Shown one piece after another: positions 1 through 6,561 of a stretch of DNA of 10,031 nucleotides. Below the pieces are notes generated by a model, which saw only the letters and a list, made by a program, of their open reading frames with translations, was not told where the DNA came from and did no database searches. The first letter of the stretch is position 1, and each line of letters begins with the position of its first letter. The translations under genes were made by a program, and so were the position numbers. Source of the stretch: Spirochaetae bacterium HGW-Spirochaetae-9. Lineage in GTDB: Bacteria > Spirochaetota > Spirochaetia > Treponematales > Rectinemataceae. Location of the stretch: the NCBI GenBank assembly GCA_002839205.1, contig PGXP01000037.1:1-10031 (forward strand). The letters run 5' to 3'.

Positions 1-666
1 GCCGGCCTTGCCGAAGTCGGCGTTCCCGTGCAGACGATAGCCCCCAAGTTTTCGGGCCGCTTCAACAAAGGCGTGGACTATGTCGGCGACCCTGAAGCCT
101 TCCTCAAGGAATTCGAAGAGGATGCAATGGTAGCGACCTGGGCTGTGGCCGCCTTCGGCCTTCCCCCCAGCCTCAAGCTCTCCATCCATACGGGGAGCGA
201 CAAGTTCAGTCTCTATCCCGGCATGGGGAAAATCATCCGGAAGCTGGGATGCGGCCTCCATCTGAAAACAGCCGGCACCTCATGGCTCGAGGAACTCATC
301 GGACTGGCCGAGGCTGGGGGCCAGGGGCTCGCGATAGCCAAAAAGGTCTACGCCCAGGCCTACGCCCGTTACGATGAACTGCAGAAGCCTTACGCGACGG
401 TGATCGACATATCCATGGCCAGACTCCCGAATCCTGCAGTCGTGAAAGGCTGGGATTCGGCTGCCTTCGTATCGGCCCTGAGGCATGAAGGCAAAAATCC
501 CCACTATAACCGGGACCTGCGCCAGCTACTCCACATCGGCTTCAAGGTGGCCGCCGAGATGGGCAATGAATACCTGGATGCCCTCGAAACCTACAAGCCC
601 AACATAAGCCGCAACGTGAGCCTCAATCTCTTCGAGCGCCACATTACGCCGCTTTTCCTGGGTTAA
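1..666 (+). CDS. uxaE: Tagaturonate/fructuronate epimerase, C-terminal half (5' end outside window)
   Basis: The frame is open from base 1 with no stop, giving 221 residues up to TAA at 664-666. The first ATG/GTG-like codon (GTG at 28) lies inside the protein and is not the start. The sequence resembles the UxaE epimerase family, whose members run to roughly 480-500 residues, so a little under half is present. Family-like stretches are HTGSDKFSLYP, HLKTAGTSWLEEL, the segment around YATVIDI, and RQLLHIGFKVAAEMG. The family converts D-tagaturonate to D-fructuronate in the cytoplasm, replacing the tagaturonate reductase/altronate route of galacturonate breakdown. The gene ends 6 bases before the sensor kinase, so the two are probably co-transcribed. 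The TRAP transporter and mannonate-oxidoreductase-like SDR downstream fit hexuronate catabolism. The family call comes from recognised motifs, not alignment; the metal-site residues cannot be judged with the N-terminus missing. Confidence 0.85.
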   Translation, partial: AGLAEVGVPVQTIAPKFSGRFNKGVDYVGDPEAFLKEFEEDAMVATWAVAAFGLPPSLKLSIHTGSDKFSLYPGMGKIIRKLGCGLHLKTAGTSWLEELIGLAEAGGQGLAIAKKVYAQAYARYDELQKPYATVIDISMARLPNPAVVKGWDSAAFVSALRHEGKNPHYNRDLRQLLHIGFKVAAEMGNEYLDALETYKPNISRNVSLNLFERHITPLFLG

Positions 667-672
667 TTCTGA

Positions 673-2202
673 ATGACCGCGAAGAACAAACGCTTCCGTG
701 TAGGAATTCGCGGTCGCCTCCTCGCATTTCTCGGCATAGCTATTATTTTCATGGTGGCAATGGAGATAGTCGCACAGCGGGCTACCTATAGAGTGGCAGC
801 AGAATATGAAACCCGACTCAACCACTACCATCTCGCCCATGGCATGCGCGTGGCCCTCAATACCTTCAGGGCTGATGCCGATCGCTTTCTCAGGGAACCC
901 TCATCCCGGCCCATTGAAACCCTCAAAGAATCCATCGCCAATCTGGAGATCCTGAACAACTCCCTTGCTCCCCTCGAATTTCTCTCTACGGACGCTGGCT
1001 TTGAAGTCAGGGCTACCGGCTATGGCCTGGATGCCTACCTGCCCCTCGTCGCACGATCCTTTTCCCTGAGGGTAGCCGGCCGAAGCGACTACTATGCCGA
1101 CTTCGCCCGCTCGGAAAAAATTGCGGGATATGTGGATATGTACCTATCCCGACTTCTCAGCATCCTCATGAAGGACGGAGAAGAGAGCTTCCGCGACTCC
1201 AGCAGGCAATCCAAGGCAATCAACAATGCCCTCCTCCTCGGCATGATCGCAGCCGGCATCCTGCTCCTCGCCTATGTCTACATTGTCGCGAATTCCATAA
1301 CCAAACCGATTCGCACCCTCGCCAAAGCCTCGGAAAAGCTTGCCAGAGGCGAATTGGATGTGGCACCCGTAAAGATAAAGTCGAAGGATGAGGTGGGAAT
1401 CCTCACCGAAAGCTTCTATCTCATGAGCGCCAACATTCGTACCTATATCGAGGGGTTGAAGGAAAAAGCCGAACTTGAAAAAAAGCTGCACGACGAGGAG
1501 ACAAGCCTGCTCTCCATGGGGAAGGCGCTTCGCGAGGCTCAACTCATGAACCTCCAGGACCAGATGCGTCCCCATTTTCTCTTCAATGCACTCAACTCCA
1601 TCGCGCGCAACGCCCTTCTCGAAAAAGCCCCTGTCACCGAAAGGCTCACCATATCTCTCGCCAAGCTTCTTCGATCCACCATGAAGGAAGGAGGACCTTA
1701 TGTTCCCCTGGGCGATGAAGTTGGCATTGTGCGCGAATACCTCGGCTTCCAAAAGGCCCGTTTCGGCGAAAGGCTGGACTGGGAAATCCGCTTCGATGCC
1801 TCCTTGAGCGCCATCAGGATACCCCGCTTTCTTCTCCAGCCCCTCGTCGAAAATGCCGTTCGTCATGGGATAGAACCCAAGGAGGACAAAACTCGCGTCC
1901 TTGTGTCTGTCCAGCGAAAAGGGAACACGGTCAAGGCATTCGTCATCGATACGGGACAGGGCATGCCCCGCGACACCCTCCTTTGCCTGCGTCGCGTAAT
2001 CTTGAATGCAGCTGTTGGTACCATCGAAGCCAAAGAAGGACTTCTCGAGGGTACCGGCATTGGCCTTGCCAATGTGGCGACAAGGCTATACCTCCTATAC
2101 GGTTCCGAAGGAAGGCTCGAGCTTTACTCGAAGCAGGGAAAAGGGACTATCATCAGGCTTACCATACCGATGAAGGGAGTGTCGCTTTGGCCAGAATCCT
2201 GA
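673..2202 (+). CDS. Membrane sensor histidine kinase, LytS/YesM type
   Basis: The protein has 509 residues. It has a first membrane helix at about 16-34, an extracytoplasmic, largely helical sensor region at about 35-185, a second helix at about 186-207, and a HAMP linker (about 207-262, with the SITKPI start). A short charged coiled coil (about 262-295) leads to the His_kinase block with QMRPHFLFNALNS, where H301 is the likely phosphorylated histidine. The ATPase domain shows the N box ENAVRHG (N394), DTGQG (D426) and GTGIGL (from G460). This layout is typical of kinases paired with YesN-like regulators that control carbohydrate uptake genes. No clear Shine-Dalgarno sequence precedes the ATG, which sits 6 bases after the uxaE stop, so translational coupling is plausible. 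The start fits because the first membrane helix follows directly. The ligand is unknown; the neighbours suggest a sugar acid, which is inference. Confidence 0.94.
   Translation: MTAKNKRFRVGIRGRLLAFLGIAIIFMVAMEIVAQRATYRVAAEYETRLNHYHLAHGMRVALNTFRADADRFLREPSSRPIETLKESIANLEILNNSLAPLEFLSTDAGFEVRATGYGLDAYLPLVARSFSLRVAGRSDYYADFARSEKIAGYVDMYLSRLLSILMKDGEESFRDSSRQSKAINNALLLGMIAAGILLLAYVYIVANSITKPIRTLAKASEKLARGELDVAPVKIKSKDEVGILTESFYLMSANIRTYIEGLKEKAELEKKLHDEETSLLSMGKALREAQLMNLQDQMRPHFLFNALNSIARNALLEKAPVTERLTISLAKLLRSTMKEGGPYVPLGDEVGIVREYLGFQKARFGERLDWEIRFDASLSAIRIPRFLLQPLVENAVRHGIEPKEDKTRVLVSVQRKGNTVKAFVIDTGQGMPRDTLLCLRRVILNAAVGTIEAKEGLLEGTGIGLANVATRLYLLYGSEGRLELYSKQGKGTIIRLTIPMKGVSLWPES
2174..2179 (+). 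promoter_or_regulatory. Ribosome binding site that fixes a TTG start for the response regulator
   Basis: AGGGAG lies 7 bases before TTG at 2187-2189. No in-frame ATG or GTG sits near the start of the receiver domain. Starting at this TTG gives MARILIADDED, the standard beginning of a receiver domain. The site lies inside the 3' end of the kinase gene. Confidence 0.75.
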
Positions 2203-3536
2203 TCGCCGACGATGAAGACCTGGAGAGAGCTGCGCTGCGGTTCATCATCCATGGTAGCGGGTTGGAACCCGAAATGCTTATCGATGAAGCCAGGAACGGT
2301 CACGAGGCCTTGGAACAGGGCAGAACCGGACACTATGATGTGATTTTCCTCGATATTAAAATGCCCGGCCTCGACGGCCTCGGCGCCGCAGAAGCGCTGC
2401 GAAAGGCAGGCATTCTTGCCCCTATCGTCATACTATCGGCTTTCGATACCTTCGAATACGCCCAGAAGGCCATCCGCCAGGGCGTCTATGAATACCTGCT
2501 CAAGCCCGCTTCCTCCGAAGAGGTTCTGTCCGTGTTGAAACGTTCGCTGGAAGCGAACAGAGAGCCTGAATCGCTCTCCAGAAAGAAGGTGGAATCCATC
2601 GCTGCCGTTTCCGAGGCTGCAAGAAAACTTGAAGGCGCATTGACCGTACAGATGAAGGCTGGCAGCCTCGACCCGGCAACCCTCCACGAATACGAGAACC
2701 TTTCTTCCCTGAAGGACCTGTCCCGTTCTGTAATCATCTTCAGGGTTCACGGAGCACCGGGTAAAACTACCACACCACCGGCGAAAATATACCTGGATTT
2801 GGCCCTCACCGCCGCCCGCAATGCCGGAGCCCGATTGTCCCAAAAAACAGTGGCCGCTGTTGCGGAAGGGGCTGGCTGCCTGCTCATGTACGGTCTGGAA
2901 ACCGGCCTGGCCTCCTCCGCCAAAGCGCAGTCGACACCACATCCCGGGGGCTTCCTGAAGAACCTGCACGGCGATCCGCTCTGGCCAATCCTCGAGGAAG
3001 CCGGAAGGAAGCTTTGGGACAGCGCTCCCTGCATTCTCCTCTGCGGCCTGGCCGGCCCTTCCCGTGAAGATGCGGACATTCTCTTCGATCGCGCACTGGA
3101 GGGTTCCAGACTCGCATCCGCAGACTGCCCAGCCCTCAGGCTCGCTCCCGTTCACGGAAAAGGGGAGGGCGATCTCCTTCCTGCAGGCGTGGCGGATGCG
3201 AGTCTCCGGAGTCTCGGCATGCGAGCGCTCGATTACATCAAGAAGGGCTACTCAAAGGAACTCTCCCTGGTTTCGGCCGCCGAATCACTAGGTGTCAACC
3301 CTTTTCACCTTTCCCACGCCATCTCCAGGGAGCTGGGCATCGGCTTCAGCGAGCTTCTGGGTCGCGTGCGCATCAATAGGGCCAAGGAACTGATGGCGGG
3401 CGGGGGTAGCATAAAGGAAGCGAGCTACCTCGTCGGCTTTACCGATCAGGCTTACTTCACGCGCGTGTTCAAGAAGTTTGAAGGGCAGAATCCCAGGCAA
3501 TTTATCGAAGAGACCGCAAAAAAGTACAAAAAATAG
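2187..3536 (+). CDS. Response regulator with AraC-type DNA-binding domain, YesN-like
   Basis: From the TTG start the protein has 449 residues. The frame is open further upstream (back beyond 1983), but that part is out-of-frame kinase sequence with no receiver features. The receiver domain (about 1-120) has acidic D8 and D9, phospho-acceptor D56 in FLDIKMPG, S84 and K106. Residues of about 123-343 form a middle region I cannot assign, a common feature of long YesN-type regulators. Residues 344-449 are an AraC/XylS double helix-turn-helix, with SLVSAAESLGVNPFHLS and IKEASYLVGFTDQAYFTRVFKK as the two recognisable halves. It overlaps the kinase gene by 16 bases, so the two should be made together and act as a cognate pair. 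The likely target is the TRAP operon that starts 87 bases downstream, with uxaE and its own operon also possible; this is inferred from position. Confidence 0.93.
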   Translation: MARILIADDEDLERAALRFIIHGSGLEPEMLIDEARNGHEALEQGRTGHYDVIFLDIKMPGLDGLGAAEALRKAGILAPIVILSAFDTFEYAQKAIRQGVYEYLLKPASSEEVLSVLKRSLEANREPESLSRKKVESIAAVSEAARKLEGALTVQMKAGSLDPATLHEYENLSSLKDLSRSVIIFRVHGAPGKTTTPPAKIYLDLALTAARNAGARLSQKTVAAVAEGAGCLLMYGLETGLASSAKAQSTPHPGGFLKNLHGDPLWPILEEAGRKLWDSAPCILLCGLAGPSREDADILFDRALEGSRLASADCPALRLAPVHGKGEGDLLPAGVADASLRSLGMRALDYIKKGYSKELSLVSAAESLGVNPFHLSHAISRELGIGFSELLGRVRINRAKELMAGGGSIKEASYLVGFTDQAYFTRVFKKFEGQNPRQFIEETAKKYKK

Positions 3537-3623
3537 TCAAAACTATACAATACCGCGATCGGTCGAATGGCCTCAAAATCACTTCAGGTTAATCTATAGC
3601 CATAGTTAAATGGAGGCAATGCA
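3537..3623 (+). promoter_or_regulatory. Probable promoter/operator region of the TRAP operon
   Basis: This 87-base, AT-rich gap separates the regulator from dctP. A possible -10 is TACAAT at 3546-3551, but no good -35 stands 16-18 bases before it, which would suit an activator-dependent promoter. An imperfect inverted repeat, TTAA-T-CTAT / ATAG-TTAA, spans 3589-3609 around the centre AGCC. GGAGG at 3612-3616 is a strong ribosome binding site 7 bases before the dctP ATG. I see no terminator between the regulator and dctP, so read-through from the upstream genes is possible. The ribosome binding site is solid; the promoter and operator are tentative. Confidence 0.4.
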
Positions 3624-4604
3624 ATGAAAAAAGCAAAGTTCGTCCTTGGACTCATGCTCGTTCTCGCTGTCCTGATGCCGATTCAGGTTTTCGCCCAGAA
3701 GGCGATCGTCCTGAGGCTGGCCGAAACCCATCCCAAGGGCTACCCCACCGAATTGGGCGATGAAGAGTTCGCCCGTCTCGTGAAAGAGCGTTCCAATGGA
3801 AGAATCGTCATCGAAGTCTATCCTGGAAGCCAGCTTGGTCAGGAAAAGGCTGTCATCGAGCAGGTACAGTTCGGCGCCATCGACATCACCCGCGTTTCGG
3901 TGAGCCCGGTCGCCGCCTTCGTTCCCAAGCTCAACGCCTTCCAGATGCCCTACCTGTACAGGGACGAAGCCCACATGTGGAAAGTCCTCAACGGCGATAT
4001 CGGCAAGAGCCTCCTCGCCAGCCTCGAACCCTTCGGTTTCATCGGCCTCGGCTGGTTCGAGGGCGGATCGCGCAACTTCTACAACTCCAAACGCCCGGTC
4101 AAGACGCCCGCCGACCTCAAGGGTCTCAAGATCCGCGTCCAGGAGAGCGAGCTCATGATGGGTCTCGTCTCCGCCTTCGGCGCCGTGCCGACCCCCATGG
4201 CCTATGGCGAAGTCTACTCTGCCCTCCAGACAGGCGTCGTCGACGGCGCCGAGAACAACTGGGCCTCCTATTTCTCGACCAGCCACTTCGAAGTCGCCAA
4301 GTACTTCACGCTCGACGAGCACACAAGAGTTCCCGAAATCATCATCGGCTCCAAGATTTCCCTCGGCAAGCTCTCGAAGGCCGACCAGGACCTGATCAGG
4401 CAGGCCGCCGCCGACGCCGTCAACTTCCAGCGCGCCGAGTGGGCCAAGTACGAGCAGATCTCAATCGATAAGGTAAAGGCCGGCGGATCGCAGATCTCCA
4501 CCGTTACCGACAAGACCCCCTGGGTAGCCCTCATGGCTCCGCTTTACGCGAAGCAGTCCAAGGAAATCCAGGACTTCGTGAAGCAAATTCAGGCTGTAAA
4601 GTAA
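3624..4604 (+). CDS. dctP: TRAP transporter substrate-binding protein, DctP family
   Basis: The protein has 326 residues, normal for the family. It begins with a Sec signal peptide: KK near the start, a hydrophobic core to about residue 20, and likely cleavage after VFA (A24). The mature part matches DctP-type periplasmic proteins, including the DLKGLKIRVQ segment with R171, the arginine position that usually clamps the ligand carboxylate, and the ALQTGVVDGAENN segment. A second arginine, R150 in GGSRNFYNS, lies where some uronate-type binding proteins hold the ligand. The protein binds an organic acid outside the membrane and delivers it to DctQ/DctM. With uxaE upstream and a mannonate-oxidoreductase-like SDR downstream, the ligand is probably a hexuronate or a close derivative; sequence alone does not prove this. 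A strong ribosome binding site and a hairpin after the stop suggest production in excess over the membrane subunits. Confidence 0.93.
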   Translation: MKKAKFVLGLMLVLAVLMPIQVFAQKAIVLRLAETHPKGYPTELGDEEFARLVKERSNGRIVIEVYPGSQLGQEKAVIEQVQFGAIDITRVSVSPVAAFVPKLNAFQMPYLYRDEAHMWKVLNGDIGKSLLASLEPFGFIGLGWFEGGSRNFYNSKRPVKTPADLKGLKIRVQESELMMGLVSAFGAVPTPMAYGEVYSALQTGVVDGAENNWASYFSTSHFEVAKYFTLDEHTRVPEIIIGSKISLGKLSKADQDLIRQAAADAVNFQRAEWAKYEQISIDKVKAGGSQISTVTDKTPWVALMAPLYAKQSKEIQDFVKQIQAVK

Positions 4605-4625
4605 TTAGCGTAATTCATTGTGACA

Positions 4626-4670
4626 GCGGTCCGGCCCAAGGCCATAAGGTCTTAGGCCGGACCGCCTTTT
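4626..4670 (+). terminator. Strong hairpin with short T-tract between dctP and dctQ
   Basis: GCGGTCCGGCC (4626-4636) pairs perfectly with GGCCGGACCGC (4655-4665). Inside, after a C/A mismatch, AAGGCC (4638-4643) pairs with GGTCTT (4648-4653, one G-T pair) around an ATAA tetraloop. CTTTT follows at 4666-4670. It begins 22 bases after the dctP stop. The short T-tract suggests partial termination or protection of the dctP mRNA 3' end, rather than a complete stop, since dctQM need read-through unless they have a promoter of their own, and I see none. Confidence 0.75.
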
Positions 4671-4677
4671 CATCGCC

Positions 4678-4699
4678 GCCGACCCTGTCGGCTACAGGA
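4678..4699 (+). promoter_or_regulatory. dctQ leader with two competing small hairpins over the ribosome binding site
   Basis: GCCGAC (4678-4683) can pair with GTCGGC (4687-4692) around a 3-base loop. Alternatively CCTGT (4684-4688) can pair with ACAGG (4694-4698) around CGGCT. The two folds share bases and exclude each other. The second contains most of the weak ribosome binding site AGGA (4696-4699), which lies 8 bases before the dctQ ATG. The complementarity is visible; any regulatory role is inference, and such short stems can arise by chance. Confidence 0.35.
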
Positions 4700-4707
4700 T
4701 ACACCAC

Positions 4708-5253
4708 ATGAAAGATTTGATTCTGAGAGCTGTCAACCTCATCCATATTTTTTTGGTAGAGCTGGCAAAAATCATGATTGTGGCGATGGTTCTCATCGTC
4801 TTCGCAAACGTCTTCCTGCGCTATGTTTTTAACAGCGGAATTCTGTGGTCGGAGGAAGTCGCCCTCACCCTCTGCGTGTGGTTCATCTTCATTTCGATGG
4901 GGCTCGGGGTAAAGCAGAAACTCAATATAACCATCAACCTGATGCCTCGGGAAAAGATGCCGAAGTGGCTCAATAACGTCCTGGACACCCTTATGGAAAT
5001 CATCGTCATCTTCGTCGGTGTCATCATGATCGTCTATGGAAGAATCCTCGTACAGTTCACGATGACCTCTATAATGCCCGCGACGAGGTGGCCTGCCGGA
5101 ATTCTCTATCTGGTCGTTCCACTCGCGGGGATCACCATCGTGCTTGAAGCCCTGCTCCATATTCTCAAATGGGATACCTACGACAAAGCCCTCGACGATT
5201 ATCTTTCCGGTGAGGGAAAGCTGAAAGATATTTTCGGAGGCACCCATGAGTGA
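4708..5253 (+). CDS. dctQ: TRAP transporter small membrane subunit, DctQ family
   Basis: The protein has 181 residues and four predicted membrane helices at about 20-38, 51-67, 94-112 and 130-150, the usual DctQ topology. The family signature is visible as LRYVFNSGILWSEEVALT (residues 37-54), with the charged EE pair entering helix 2. It partners with DctM in the inner membrane and helps dock the loaded binding protein. The start is chosen because AGGA lies 8 bases before this ATG and the first helix follows. The gene is separated from dctP by a 103-base gap with a hairpin, but overlaps dctM, so the two membrane subunits are translationally coupled. Confidence 0.93.
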   Translation: MKDLILRAVNLIHIFLVELAKIMIVAMVLIVFANVFLRYVFNSGILWSEEVALTLCVWFIFISMGLGVKQKLNITINLMPREKMPKWLNNVLDTLMEIIVIFVGVIMIVYGRILVQFTMTSIMPATRWPAGILYLVVPLAGITIVLEALLHILKWDTYDKALDDYLSGEGKLKDIFGGTHE

Positions 5254-6550
5254 TCCCGCCGTCGCAACCACCCTGCTGCTGGGAGGCTTCATCCTTCTGA
5301 TGATCCTTCGCGTTCCCATCACCTATTCCCTCGCCTCCGTCTCGCTTGTAACGGCCATCTACCTGAAAATCCCCCTCATGGCCATCGTTCAGCAGATGGT
5401 GCAGGGGGTCAGGTCTTTTTCCCTTCTGGCGATACCCTTCTTCATCCTGGCGGGTGAGATGATGAGCCAGGGCGGCATAGCGCGAAAGCTTATCGAGCTG
5501 GCGAACGTCTTCGTTGGCAGGATCCAGGGCGGCCTGGCCATGGTCAACTGCATGGATTCGATGTTTTTCGGCGGCATTTCCGGCTCTGCCGTGGCCGATG
5601 TCGCGTCAACCGGTACGATCATCATCCCCATGATGAAGATGAAAGGCTACGACGAGGACTTCGCGGTGGCGCTCACCGTGGCGAGTTCCACCCAGGGCGT
5701 CATCATTCCGCCGAGCCACAACATGATAATCTACTCGCTGGCCGCGGGCGGCGTGTCGGTAGGCAGGCTTTTCCTCGCGGGCTACATTCCGGGCATTTCC
5801 CTCGGCTTATCCATGATGATCATCTCCTTCATCATCGCCAAAAAGCGGAATTACCCCAAGGAGCCTAAGGTATCTTTCAAGGAAGCCCTCAAGATATCGA
5901 AGGATGCCTTCCTTGGGTTGATGACGGCTGTCATCATCATGGGCGGCGTTATCTCCGGAATCTTTACTGCGACGGAATCGGCGGCTATCGCTGTGGTCTA
6001 CGCTTTCTTCATCACGTTCTTCGTGTATAAGGAAATCCCTCTCAAAGCGATGAAAGGCATTCTCTACAACTCGCTGAAAACCCTCTCCATGGTCATGGCA
6101 CTCATCGCGGCGGCGAGCGCCTTCGGCTGGCTCATGGCTTACCTGCGCATTCCAGCCAAGGCGACCGAGCTCATCCTCTCCGTCACGACCAACAAGTATC
6201 TCCTTCTCCTCCTCATCAATGTCCTTCTCCTCTTTCTCGGCATGATCATGGACATGGCTCCCCTCATCCTCATCGTGACGCCCATTCTCTATCCTATCGT
6301 GGTCACAACCCTGGGGCTGTCACCGGTTCACTTCGGCATCATCATACTCATCAACCTGGCGATCGGGCTTTGTACGCCTCCTGTCGGTTCGGCGCTTTTC
6401 GTGGGCTGCGCGGTAGGAAAAATTTCCATCGAAAAAGTGACAAAAGCCTTGATGCCGTACTATATAACCATGATAATAGTGCTTCTGCTTGTCACCTATA
6501 TCCCGGCCATCACGATGTTCCTGCCGAACCTCATAATGCCGGGAAGCTAA
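5246..6550 (+). CDS. dctM: TRAP transporter large membrane subunit, DctM family
   Basis: The protein has 434 residues, hydrophobic throughout, with about a dozen membrane segments including re-entrant parts. Family motifs are FFGGISGSAVADVASTG (107-123), QGVIIPPSHNMIIYS (150-164), IFTATESAAIAVVYA (239-253) and INLAIGLCTPPVGSALF (369-385). It is the ion-coupled (usually sodium) transport subunit that moves the substrate delivered by DctP. The ATG lies inside the end of dctQ, overlapping by 8 bases, with a clear GGAGG at 5236-5240. The reductase gene follows 11 bases after its stop. Confidence 0.96.
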   Translation: MSDPAVATTLLLGGFILLMILRVPITYSLASVSLVTAIYLKIPLMAIVQQMVQGVRSFSLLAIPFFILAGEMMSQGGIARKLIELANVFVGRIQGGLAMVNCMDSMFFGGISGSAVADVASTGTIIIPMMKMKGYDEDFAVALTVASSTQGVIIPPSHNMIIYSLAAGGVSVGRLFLAGYIPGISLGLSMMIISFIIAKKRNYPKEPKVSFKEALKISKDAFLGLMTAVIIMGGVISGIFTATESAAIAVVYAFFITFFVYKEIPLKAMKGILYNSLKTLSMVMALIAAASAFGWLMAYLRIPAKATELILSVTTNKYLLLLLINVLLLFLGMIMDMAPLILIVTPILYPIVVTTLGLSPVHFGIIILINLAIGLCTPPVGSALFVGCAVGKISIEKVTKALMPYYITMIIVLLLVTYIPAITMFLPNLIMPGS

Positions 6551-6561
6551 GAGGAGTTGGA

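Noticed and set aside
1144..1866. 240-residue open frame on the - strand inside the sensor kinase gene
   Set aside because: It lies wholly opposite a well-supported kinase domain and has no ribosome binding site or family features; it is an antisense shadow of GC-rich coding sequence.
1983..2186. N-terminal extension of the response regulator to an upstream ATG
   Set aside because: The extension would be translated kinase sequence in another phase and puts 68 unrelated residues before a standard receiver domain; TTG at 2187 has a good ribosome binding site.
2433..3155. Long - strand frames opposite the response regulator
   Set aside because: Several overlapping frames in the same place with no coherent protein features; the + strand regulator explains the region.
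3606..4322. 238-residue open frame on the - strand opposite dctP
   Set aside because: Its low-complexity acidic composition is the mirror of the dctP codons, and it runs through the dctP ribosome binding site; no recognisable protein.
3977..4471. 164-residue + strand frame within dctP in another phase
   Set aside because: Extremely arginine-rich, a typical out-of-frame product of GC-rich coding sequence.
4615..5322. 235-residue open frame on the - strand opposite dctQ
   Set aside because: Rich in D, E and H as expected from the complement of a membrane-protein gene; it overlaps the dctP-dctQ hairpin and has no family features.
6370..6561. N-terminal extension of the SDR into dctM
   Set aside because: The added 64 residues are out-of-frame dctM codons; ATG at 6562 has GAGGAG ahead and leads straight into the Rossmann fold.
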